Assembly: GCA_963971425.1 (NCBI GenBank) | Contig: OZ020524.1 | Span: forward strand, 372,001 to 436,000 | Source: Bryoerythrophyllum caledonicum | Taxonomy: Eukaryota; Streptophyta; Bryopsida; Pottiales; Pottiaceae | Length of the DNA: 64,000 bases | Direction of reading: 5' to 3' | Shown: one piece after another, positions 10,618-19,971 of the stretch | Position numbering within the stretch: the first letter of the stretch is position 1 | How the letters are laid out: every line of letters begins with the position of its first letter | Translations under genes and position numbers: made by a program | Notes under the pieces: model-generated | Database searches by the model: none | The model's input: the letters and a program-made list of their open reading frames with translations, nothing else | What the model was told of the DNA's origin: nothing

Positions 10618-11393
10618 TGGTCACTCAGAGGCTCACCCAGGCTACAACAACATTCTGGGGGATGATTAGTGGTTCGGTGAGGTGTGAAGGGTAGATCGGC
10701 AGTTGGTCTTCCTTCTAGACATACACCACAGGCTTTTCCATCTATCGTAAGGGGAAATTCCGGTCGCAACCAGAATCCGGGTTCACACGGAGTCTCCGTG
10801 CCCTAGGAGCTACCAGGCCCACCACCTAAAGTACCCTCCCTCCCCCTCCAGGCTTCTCCCGCTCACCAAGGATCGTCAGACTCGATCTAACCTCTCCTTC
10901 AGCTGTTCCGGGCGCTCTCCCACAGCAAGTCCCAACCGATTAGACTAGATGCTTATCTGTGAACCACTTCAGCTTCCACAACTATTCCTCTAATCATCAA
11001 CCACAATGGGCCCTATCTTTCATTCACGAAATGATATATGCCAACATAACTTCAAGACGAGAAAGTATACTAACAGCAAATATCCTTCGGGAGGAAGAAA
11101 AAAGACCCTAAGCCAGCTACGGCTCCCGTCTCAAGAGCCCGCTACCACTGATCTAGAAACGGATCTAAGAAACTAAAAATCCGGAAAATCCTATTCTAAA
11201 AGTGAAAGGGATATTATCCCTAGAAATCCGGAATTCAAACTCAGATCCGAAAGTTTCGGATCTGAGATCCGATTTCTACGGATCTAACTCAAAACTAAAA
11301 AAAACTGTCTTTAGTCTTACCGCATGATAGCCGGGTGCAAACTTGAGCCCCATCGTTAATCACTATCAGACTTTTAGCCCTAAAGATTCTAAT

Positions 11394-13605
11394 CTACGGA
11401 GTTACTTGGTTCCGCCTCCGACTGCTACGGCGTGAAGGGGTAACCTCTGCTGGAACGGTGCCGGCCTCGGTTTGCGCCGGAGTGGCTGCTAGTGGCTCCG
11501 GTGAGGTGGTCGGCGTCGGCATACCTGGTCCGGATGTTGCATCCGGGTCCTCTGTTGTGACTGCCTGGCCGGATGGTGCATCTGCACGGTCTTCAACGTC
11601 CGAAAGGTCCCGGAAGCTACCGCTGGGGCTGACCACCATGGGTGTCGCTGCCGAGCTTCCGGGTAAAGGGTCCGTCACTGGTGGCCCCGGAGAGAGAGAT
11701 TCTGAGGGAGTTCGGAAGGGCAAGGGTGGTACTGCCTGACTCTTGGCACCTGTTCCCACTTCTGCATACTCTCCGTGCTTGGGAAGGCCACCCCATTCCA
11801 ACTCATAGGAGAGCTGAAATTCGGCGTTCCCACGAGATCATTGAACTGTCCGGTGAGTGACTTTGCTGTTCCAGATGCAGGGCTGGGTGAAGAGCCGGCC
11901 GGAGGTTGGGTGGGAGAAGCAGCTGCCGGACCGGGTGGGGATCCGGACGGGCGTGCAGTGGTTCCGGACGGATCTGCCTGGGTTCCGGATGGTCCCGCAG
12001 CGTCTGGAGCAGGTGGTGCCGGAACTGGAGGGGGAGCTCCTGGTACTGTTGAGGTGGCCGCCACAAGATCCCTTGCTAGCTCCTGCATCTTGGACCAGGT
12101 GCTCTCCATTTTCCGGCTGTGATCCACCAGGAACCGGATCACATGCCCCCTGTTGAACTTCTCGTTCTTCTCCAAGCTCGTTGTGTAGAGTAATGCCCGG
12201 TTAACCGTATCCACCAGGAACTCCAACGTTGTGCGAATATCGGTCAGTGTCTGTGAAGTTGCCCGGACCTTTGTTTCTGCCACCACTCGGGCATGCTGTG
12301 CTGCATCCCGTGCGGCTTCCGCCTGCCGGACCTGATCCCAGAGCCGGGTGTTTACCTTGGTTATGGTGGCGTTCTCCTGCTCCAGTCTTGTGACGGAATC
12401 GTGCTTCTCCTTCATCTCTCTGAGCTGGGCGATGAGGTGAGTGGTGTCCTCCAGTCCGACTACCTCTAGGATGGCCATGATCATGGCATGCCTCTCCCGG
12501 ATCTCTCCTTCTTGGATCCTGGTCCTCCAGACAATATGTCTGCAGAGCTCGTGGACGTCCACGGGAATGTCTCCAATGATGCTTGGGACAAACGTCGGTC
12601 CCGGCTCTGATCCGTTCGCGAATCGTTCGTCTTCTGGGGCCGGTTCCGGTGCCGTTGCCTGCGCTGCGGTTGGTGGTGCTACGGGTGGGCTCTGCGCCGG
12701 GATTGTTGACAACGGCCGGCAAGCTCCCGGGGTCTCCGGAGTCCTCTGCACCGAACGACTCCGCTTCCGGTTTGGTCTTCGAAGTATGAAGGGGGATGAC
12801 GACTTCTCCGTGTCAGAGTCCGTCGATTCATCCAGTTCCTCATCTGTTTCCATCCCTCCGTATGACTGGATGGTGAGCAGGCTATCGTACTCGGCCTGCT
12901 CATCCGGACCCAACATCTTCTGCTTGGCGTACATGTGAGCCAGGTAGGTGGAAAGCGGGGATGGGGTTTTCCGGGCTTTCGGCACGTTCTTCACCATCCT
13001 ATCAATCTGCTCGTCCATGATGGCCGCCTAGTCGACGGACAGCTTCCCTCTCATCGAGCCCAGGATCAGTGTTGCTAGCTTGGCCACTATCCGTTTCGAT
13101 TTCTCGGGATGGAAAATAGGGTTGAAGAATGCCATTACTAACCTGGCGTCCGGATCGGTGAGGTCGCTGAGGACATACCCGTCTTTAGGGTTACCCTACG
13201 CGCGGAATTCGCCCTTCAGGATGGCGTCGTCACGTCCGCCACCTTGATTGTTCCCGCCCGGAACTCGTAGGTGTCTCTCCAGAGTGCCGTGGTCCAGACC
13301 TCCGGATGCGCCCTAATCTTCTGCGCGTATTGGCTTGGTGGCTCTCCCAGGAGCTCCGTCATCATCGTTTCTCTCTGGAAGGCCCACGGTGTCGCTAGAA
13401 GACCTTCACAACCCATGATCTCGAGGTAGCTCTCTAAAACCCGACAGGTCTTGACCGGCTTCGGAATCTCCGGAGTCACCTTCTGCAGCACCAGTGTTTT
13501 GGTAGCCCGAGCCTTGCCCTTCTTGCCCGCCATCCGTGCCCACCTCTCCGTGAACTTGCGCCTCGCAATGTTGTCAAGAAATCCTGCACGCACTGTCCTT
13601 ACCAA
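11394..13605 (-). pseudogene. Gag-like protein of inner element, with frameshifts
   Basis: Collinear with the outer Gag. The N-terminal segment (13,605-13,216) carries EIMGCEGLLATPW. A different frame (about 13,200-11,675) carries NPIFHPEKSKRIVAK, SPLSTYLAHMYAKQ, an acidic/serine region, a coiled-coil-like stretch rich in Q, E and R, and HVIRFLVDHSRKM. A third frame (11,801-11,394) carries the proline/serine-rich tail with SPSGSFRDL and a basic end. At least two frameshifts therefore separate the blocks. In-frame TAG codons occur at 13,196-13,198 and 13,028-13,030; the second replaces the tryptophan seen at the equivalent site in the outer protein. No zinc knuckle is visible. The coding sequence is dead in this copy. 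Confidence 0.7.
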
Positions 13606-14015
13606 GTCCCTCTTGCTAACCTAATTTGGCTCTACCGTCCTTCACCAAGACCGGATCCAAAACCCTAAGAGAATGCGAGAAGTGGACAGAGAATGAGCCT
13701 GCTGGAAACCCTAAAAGATTGGTGCACAGGGCTGCCAGTCGCGTTTTGTATCTGACGCACTTGTACGGAAAACCGTTATGCGTCATGATGGCATTTCCGG
13801 GTCCGGCTGTAACCGTCCTCCGGTTTTGCAACTTCCGGGAAGGGTGCTGTAACTACCTTCATCAGGAATTCCGGCGCAGCACTAAAATCTTATTCTGTTC
13901 TATGAACTACTTATGCTCTTATGGCCGACTAACTAACTAATTTTTCTAATTTTTTTCTTATTTTCTTCCGGATTTGGTATTAAGTTCCGGAAGTATGTGG
14001 GGACAGCTTCCCACA
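13606..14015 (-). other. 5' non-coding leader of inner gag-only element
   Basis: Terminal TGTGGG..CCCACA inverted repeat, then AT- and CCGG-rich DNA up to the gag start. The part near 13,585-13,610 matches the outer element's leader. Nothing coding is seen. Confidence 0.5.
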
Positions 14016-15093
14016 GCTGGAGGGTTGGGCTCCTCAAGGAGACCAACTACATCATCACCAGCAGCGTGGAACCAATCTTCCGGAGTCTGGGCGTCGAACG
14101 GCTGGAGGACGCCATTAACAGGGTGGAGGAAGTCCGGAGCCGAGAGGTGGGATCGAAGGCGCTGCACACTCAGATCGCTTCTCTATACAAGGCAAGTAAC
14201 GATATGGAGAGGAAGATGAAGCAGTACCTAGCGGAGGCGGCTGTGGCGGTGAGTCGGTGACGGCCCGGAAACTGGCCGAGAAGAAGGCCAACGCTTCCGC
14301 AGCGGCTTTACTGGAAGTCCGGGCCTTCTTGGACATACCGGTCGACGTGATCAACCGAAGCCGGCTCTTCACCGAGCTGGTGGAGAAGAAGGAGAAGGTC
14401 ACCCGGGCCAACATCATCCGGTTCCTCCTTGACCAGGCTGACAAGATGGGAAGGACTTGGGAGCAGATGAAGGTGCTAGTCGACAACATTGTCGTCGAAT
14501 TTCCGGAAGAACCTGCAGCACCTGGACCGGAAGGCACGCCGACCACAACTCGAACAAGAGCCACTCCGGAACCACCGACCAAGACCACCCCAGCGCCGGG
14601 AACCTCCGCGAATCCGGAGTCCTTGGATACTCCGCCACGGACACCAACGGAGGGGATCGTGCCCCCTAATCTGAGTACCAGCGAGATCCTGAAGACGCTT
14701 CCGAATCTCCTGTCGCCACCCACTATGCGGCTTCCAGATCCTCCGACAGAGGGCGGCCTTCCAGCTCCTCCAAGGTCAGTGTCATGGAGGTTAGCATCCG
14801 GAGCCAGGAGTCCGTCCGGAAGCTACAGGGACTTGGTCCAAGAGACCGGGTCAGTTTCCGCGGCAGGTACCCGAGCACCTCCGCATCCGGAAGGATCTCC
14901 GGCCCAGCCCCCTCTACCACCGGACGCCAGGACTCCAGTGGTGGTTGTTCCCTCACCAGCCGGCCCGGCCAACAGGAAGACCAACCTTTCCCCGGCGGCT
15001 TCAAAGAAGGCAAAGGGTAAGGCGCGCGTTCCGGTGGAGATTTCCCCCTCCCACCGGAGTGGGAGAAATCGGGGTCCCGCTGCTCCTACTTAG
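14016..15093 (+). pseudogene. Gag-like protein of outer element, C-terminal part
   Basis: Continues the frame of 9,173-10,168 after the nested element. A helical segment (SSVEPIFRSLGVERLEDAINRVEEV) runs to about 14,250, where the frame shifts by one base. The following frame (14,257-15,093) carries LLEVRAFLDIPVDVINRSRLF and RANIIRFLLDQADKM, equivalent to blocks in the inner protein and in the 24.6-kb relic. The proline-rich tail contains SPSGSYRDL and ends in a basic SHRSGRNRG, matching the inner protein's SPSGSFRDL and basic end. A nucleic-acid-binding role for the basic tail is inferred. Confidence 0.7.
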
Positions 15094-15530
15094 GGTTAAA
15101 CTAGGTTGTAAGTTTCTTTTTGTTTATCTCTTTTTCTCAGGGTTAGAGTCCGGATCAGCAGCGACTAACGATGGGGCCCCAAGTGCACCCGGCTGCTACC
15201 GGAATCAATAGCCAGGTTTTGTTAGAGAAGGAAGTCCGGAGTCCAGGAACTGTTCCGAGATTTTAGGATCTGAGATCCAATCTGGGACTTTTCCGGATTT
15301 CTCGGATCTTTTAGATAAGATCTAGCGGATTTCCCGTAGTCATAGGTAGAAGGAAATCGTGTTAAACTGATCTCCGGTCAATACCGGAGTTCTCCCCTAA
15401 GATAGGAAGAAAAAGCTTGATACCAGTTACTAGATAAAATAACCATAGCGAGCCATGAGTCTCTGATCCGGAAATTTACAGTCATACCCCCCGGAATGCC
15501 GTTGTAGCCGGGTTAGTCTCTGCGTGACCG

Positions 15531-15552
15531 CATCCGGAAGGCCTTCCGGATG
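15531..15552. repeat. 22-bp perfect palindrome (outer element)
   Basis: The core ATCCGGAAGGCCTTCCGGAT is flanked by C and G, giving a 22-bp perfect palindrome about 90 bp before the hairpin array. The inner element has the same core and order. Confidence 0.75.
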
Positions 15553-15640
15553 TCGTGAGAGTCGAAGTCCGGCAACAGCAATCGAATTACCAGTTAGCAT
15601 AGTAGGAAGAGTGTTGTTTGGTCACTCTAAGAATCCGGAC

Positions 15641-15724
15641 AGTGGGTGCCTAGCCACTTTAAGTCATAGGGCAGTGGGAAACCCAGCCACTTACACAAAA
15701 CCGGGTCAGTGGACTCCGGCCACT
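15641..15724 (+). promoter_or_regulatory. Array of three AGTGG..CCACT hairpins (outer element)
   Basis: Inverted repeats lie at 15,641-15,658, 15,673-15,691 and 15,708-15,724, spaced 32-35 bp. Stems are five base pairs (some extend) with 7-9-nt loops. The array is conserved in position and spacing in the inner element. Confidence 0.6.
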
Positions 15725-16031
15725 CGCTTAAAAACTCCAGGAGACTCTCTGAGGAGGAACAGAGACTAATCAAACTACCCTCCTGATTTCCGGAACCTCT
15801 TTTCCGGAAACCATTGTATAAAATTTGGATCCGGACGGATCCGGATCTGACCTAAAAAATATAGGACTGTAGCTAACTCGTAACCGAATTGCTTTGGTAA
15901 GATTAGTAATCCGGGGTATGGGAAGAAGATATTTAGGTCTCTGTGGGAACGAACCGGAGCGGTTACTTTGGGGAGCTTTTAGTGACGATTGGGAGTAACC
16001 CGGAAGAATACTGTCTCTACGAACTGCAACA

Positions 16032-16036
16032 ACAGC
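16032..16036. repeat. Target-site duplication ACAGC, right
   Basis: Second copy of the five bases at 8,643-8,647, directly after CTGCAACA. Confidence 0.85.
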
Positions 16037-17365
16037 GCACTGAAGGGAGACATGGGAGAACAATGGACCAGATCCCACGCCAAACATCAAGTGCAACGGA
16101 TGTCGGGTGTAGCCCATGGCCTTCTCCGTGCCCCCAACCGATGTAACAATCGTGAATGGACAAGGCTCGAGGTCCAAAGCACCTAGACCCAAATCCTGGG
16201 CTAGCTGCTTGCCAATCATCACTGGCTGAGCCCCAGAATCCAACATAACACGTAGGGGGGTAGCTTGAGTGGAGTTGCCATCCGTACGGCCTACCACCAT
16301 GACTCCATCGTCATTCACCAAACGTACCACCCCTGGACGCACACTGCGTCGCTCCCGTGCCGACCGGGCTGCAACGTCAGACAAATAAGCCACTCCAGAG
16401 ATCAAGGCCCGATCCCCGGACGACTGCTCCATAGGTGTGGAAGTGGCATTGGCCTCAAACGCGGAAATAGCCTCCGCCGCCAACTTGGCCCGCATTGCCA
16501 CCAAATCCTCCTCAGTGGGTGGAGCGGTCACTGCCTGTGACACCTCCAATGACGGAATGGGCACCTTGCCTTCTAACATACTACCCGCCAAGTGGAATAC
16601 ACCGGATGGTTGAAAATCCGGTGTGAGAAAGTCCACACCAGCAAACACCGGCAATAGCAACACCTTATACGCCAAGGTGTGTGTAACATCTCCAAGACTG
16701 GAAGAAACCGGTGGGACCGGAATCGAAGTGGGAGCAGCAGTAGAAGTAGCCGCATCCGCGATGTTGAACGAAAGAGGGAGCCGGGACTGACCAATGTGGT
16801 CCGGCAAACCCGCATGACGTGAACGACCGCTACTACCCGGCACAGTGGAAGAGGGTGCCACCGCCTGTGTAATGGTCTGAGCACGAGTGGCAACCGCTGC
16901 CACCACCTCCCCCGAAGCGCCATACAAGTAGCGATCTAAGGCTGAAGATGAGCCCTGACCCGTCACCACTGGCCGTGTGTGTGCCACTTGCCCCAAAGAA
17001 GCCATCGCGCTCATCTGCTTCTTTAGCTCCACCAATTCGGATTGAAGTGACTTCACGGCATCCGATCCAACAGCCGAAGATCTTGGGTGCTTCTCCGGGT
17101 GAAGAGAAAAGCAGTTCTCATCACTGTAGCCAGGCTTGCCACATTGACAGCATGTCACAAGCTTCTTCCACTTGCCCCCAGTCCTCTCCGTAAGCTTGGC
17201 CGCCTCGGTCTTGGGCTTGGCCTTCGTCACCACTGCCTCCTTCTTCATCGGACAATTGGGGTCCCCCTTGGTGTGACCGGCCTCTCCACAAGCCCAACAA
17301 TGCACAACCTTTTCAGGTTGTGCTTCTGCCAAATTACTAGTCGCCGTAGCAAGCTTCTTGGGCTT
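16037..17365 (-). pseudogene. Zinc knuckles and aspartic protease of the gypsy element
   Basis: The nucleocapsid-like part shows CWACGEAGH..C (17,252-17,299) and a second knuckle CCQCGKPGYSDENC (17,111-17,152), where the zinc-binding histidine is tyrosine. A serine/threonine/alanine-rich linker follows. The retropepsin signature LDSGA is at 16,232-16,240 (DSG), followed by QLAQDLGLGAL and a second half that continues at 8,642. The protease would cleave the polyprotein. The frame continues past 16,037 into the inserted element, giving about 90 unrelated residues. Upstream it joins Gag in frame once the 17,371-19,971 insertion is removed. Confidence 0.85.
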
Positions 17366-17370
17366 CGGAG
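17366..17370. repeat. Target-site duplication CGGAG, left
   Basis: CGGAG precedes TGTAAGCCC at 17,371 and follows ..CACTCACA at 19,971 (copy 19,972-19,976). Removing one copy and the insertion joins Gag to the zinc-knuckle frame. Confidence 0.85.
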
Positions 17371-19971
17371 TGTAAGCCCAAAAATAGACCCCCTAAGAGA
17401 ATCAATTTTTAAACCTACAAGGTCCTATTGTTACACCACTTAAACCATTCTTTATGCTTAACTGTAAATTCTAATTTTTACTGGATTTGGATCTTTGGCA
17501 TATCTATTTATATATTCAGAATTTAATAGTACTATTACTTTGACCCAGTTAAGTGGACTCGGTTAACTTTTCCTTGTAATCAAACACTTAACTCTGGATA
17601 AATTTAAATAGGTCTAAGTAATTATCTAATTATTTGTTATGGGATAATTATTATTATTATTTTTTGGTTTGTTTTATTTTATTATTTTATTATTTTGTGT
17701 TTAGGTCGGATGATCAGGCCTGATCCAGATCCTGTTTTGTGGCAGCAACTTCGGCAGCCCTTATCTTTTGATTCGGGACTCCGAATCCAAAAACATTTCC
17801 TCTCACAATGATCAGCAACTCATTTCCAACTTGAATGAACCACTTAGAACCAATACCAGCAGGCCGAGGACATAGAAACTACCATCACAAGAATTTTCCA
17901 TGCACCAACGATCTCAACACATCATTATGAACCAAAGACGAACTGATGCATACAAAATAGAGTCAATGGGCTGTCGACCGGTTCAGCTCTGATGGAACTT
18001 GTGGCCAAATACCTAATTCTGGCAAAAATTTACCAGCGCTTTCGCATGAGATTCAGCCACCAGAATTTGAACACCTTGCTCCTCGCAGCTCTCCAACACC
18101 TTCTCTCCGGATCGCACCGCGCGCGCAGGCTCTTGATCTCTCGCACACACGCCCGCAGCTCCGCGACAAGCCGGGTGACGACCTCCGGCAATTCACACCA
18201 GACTCACACTTCGACACAACACCTGTGGTCAGAGGCGTTTACAAACGCCGGCACCCTCCAGATCGATCCTCCTCCTCGAGTCTTCTCCAGCTCGTGCCAA
18301 CTCCTCCGTGCACTCCAGCGCGCTCTCTCAACACCAAAAAAATAAAAAAAACGGCTCTCTCTCCCGAGCTCAGAACCATACCTCGTGATCAATTCACGGA
18401 CCCCGCAATCCCAGCAGCCACAACACCGACCGCCTCACACACACAAGAAAAGAAAAAAAAATAAGCATAAAAAAAACCCGCACCTCACACCTCGCACACC
18501 CTCTTGCGAGCCTCTCCTCGCCGAACAGCTTCCCGGAACCGAGCCCAGCTCGCGCGAGCTCCTCTCTCTCCGCGCACTCCGCGCGTTCTTCCCCCAAAAA
18601 ACCACATAGGTCCGCAGCTCGCCCACGCTCGCGGGAACTCCTCTCCCACGCAGCCGCGACGCATGCACACGATTCTCCTTTGCGCGCCCAGATGCGCACC
18701 TCTCAACAAAACAGCACCACGAAAAACCGGAGAGCTCCAGCCTCTGATCCTCCAGCTCCCCTGCTCGCAGGAGCTTCTTGCTCGCGCGCTCAGCGGCGCA
18801 CCTCTCCCAACAGCACACAAAAACGAGAGCTCCAGCTCCCGATCCTCCAGTTCTCGCACACACAGGTGCGCAAAGAAAAAAACGACTCTCTCACACAGGT
18901 GCCCTAAAAAAAAAGAAAACAACACACGAAAACAACGAGCTCCAGCTCGCTTGCTCGCAGGAGCTCCTCTCCCACACGCCGATCGCGGTGCACACACACT
19001 CACACGATTCTCCTTCGCGCGCCCAGCGGCACCTCTCGAACGGCTCTCCAAAAACAGAGAGCTCCAGCTCTCCTCGCCAGGGATTCCGCCTGGCTCCTCC
19101 CTTCCTCCTTTTTTTTTTCCTTTTTTTTTCTCTGCCTATTTCTTTTTCTTCCCCGACAAGACTGGCTTAGTTTTAATGAGGCAGCCCATGACCTCTCACA
19201 AAAGTGCAGGATTGGCTACTTACAGCCGTTTTGGCATGGTTTAAATTTATCACGAGCATTAACTCGCCGCTTTGCTCCTGACAAGCCTCCCTAAAATTAA
19301 ATCCATGGTGGCAAGAATTGTCATGTGGCATGTGCATGGGAAAGCACATCCAACCACTTCCTTTTTCTTTTTTTTCTTTTTTTTCCATTTTTCTTTTTCT
19401 TTTGATCTTTTAAAGACTATTACACTAGATCTAATACTATCTACTGATGACTTTCAATTTACTTATAAATTCAAAAACTAACCACACAGCCGGACTCCCA
19501 GCACCCTAATTAGTCTACCTTAATTTCCTTAGCATTTTTTAAGGTTCCTAAGTATTTTTCCCGAACGGCCAACCCGCCGATCCACTAGTCAAACCCTAGA
19601 AATAAATAGCAATTCAACTCGGAAAATTCTAGAAATCTTACCACTACTTCTACCTGCTAGGAGACACTCTTCCAATTTTTCCCATATTTTTTGACCCATT
19701 TCTCAAATTTTAGTCATTTTCCAAAGACTTTTCTTTCCATTGTTTATCCTTTTCTTCATTTCCATTCTACTTCCACTACACTTTCAAGCATATTAGTAGG
19801 AAGGAGGACGAATGGGAAGTTTAATGTCACATCATGGCTCTAGGCCTATTAATCTAGGAATTTGACCCTAATAGATGGGTTGTCCACCAATTTAACTAAA
19901 ACTTGGTTAATACTATCAAAAAACTCAAAAAAATGAAGAAAAAGAGTGAGGGCGCACTTTGGCCACTCACA
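17371..19971. mobile_element. 2.6-kb TG..CA insertion without coding capacity (large solo LTR or non-autonomous LTR element)
   Basis: Begins TGTAAGCCC and ends CACTCACA with a CGGAG duplication, as expected of an LTR-retrotransposon product. No protein domain is recognisable. I did not find the left end repeated at the right, so a solo LTR or a deleted element are both possible. The middle (about 18,100-19,170) is a CT-rich, degenerate tandem-repeat region. GCTCTGATGGAAC near 17,986 faintly resembles a primer-binding complement but is weak evidence. Confidence 0.65.
18480..19110. repeat. Degenerate CT-rich tandem repeats within the 2.6-kb insertion
   Basis: Recurring units contain GAGCTCCAGCTC, CTCGCAGGAGCT, CTCCTCTCCCACA and CACGATTCTCC followed by GCGCGCCCAG (for example near 18,668 and 19,006). 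Units are imperfect and irregularly spaced. Open frames across this region on both strands are by-products of the low-complexity sequence. Confidence 0.55.

Larger units (their letters stand above)
10169..11393 (-). other. 3' non-coding region of inner gag-only element
   Basis: About 1.2 kb without coding capacity. It holds three AGTGG/CCACT hairpins (10,456-10,538), a perfect palindrome (10,596-10,617), the 38-bp block shared with the gypsy element (11,325-11,363) and many TCCGGA-type hexamers. The terminal ~90 bp resemble the terminal ~90 bp of the outer element. Confidence 0.6.
10169..14015 (-). mobile_element. Gag-only retrotransposon-like element (inner), nested in the outer one
   Basis: Read on the minus strand it begins TGTGGGAAGCTG (14,015) and ends CTGCAACA (10,169), like the outer element, and is flanked by GCTGG. 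It encodes a Gag-like protein on the minus strand and no enzymatic domain. Leader, 3' hairpin array and palindrome are shared with the outer element, so both belong to one family although they differ clearly in sequence. Self-nesting shows that members of this family were active at different times. Confidence 0.85.
8648..16031 (+). mobile_element. Gag-only retrotransposon-like element (outer), inserted in the gypsy protease
   Basis: Bounded by TGTGGGG at the left and CTGCAACA at the right and flanked by the 5-bp duplication ACAGC. It encodes one Gag-like protein and no visible protease, RT or integrase, so it is non-autonomous, like elements described as TR-GAGs. The 5' (8,648-9,172) and 3' (15,094-16,031) non-coding parts do not look alike, so long terminal repeats could not be confirmed; only the TG..CA ends and the duplication support integrase-mediated insertion. 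A second element of the same family (10,169-14,015) sits inside its gag. Without it the length is about 3.5 kb. Confidence 0.8.
15094..16031 (+). other. 3' non-coding region of outer gag-only element
   Basis: No coding frame. Contains the 38-bp block shared with the gypsy element (15,161-15,198), a 22-bp palindrome (15,531-15,552), the triple hairpin array (15,641-15,724) and dense TCCGGA hexamers. The end CTCTACGAACTGCAACA matches the end of the inner element. Confidence 0.6.

Noticed and set aside
15770-16036. Last ~90 residues of the zinc knuckle-protease frame
   Set aside because: They are translated from the inserted gag-only element beyond the ACAGC duplication; the true protease end is at 8,202-8,642.
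18435-19244. Long overlapping frames on both strands at 18.4-19.2 kb (up to 246 codons)
   Set aside because: Low-complexity Ser/Arg/Pro/Ala composition arising from CT-rich degenerate repeats; several frames are open at once and none has a domain.
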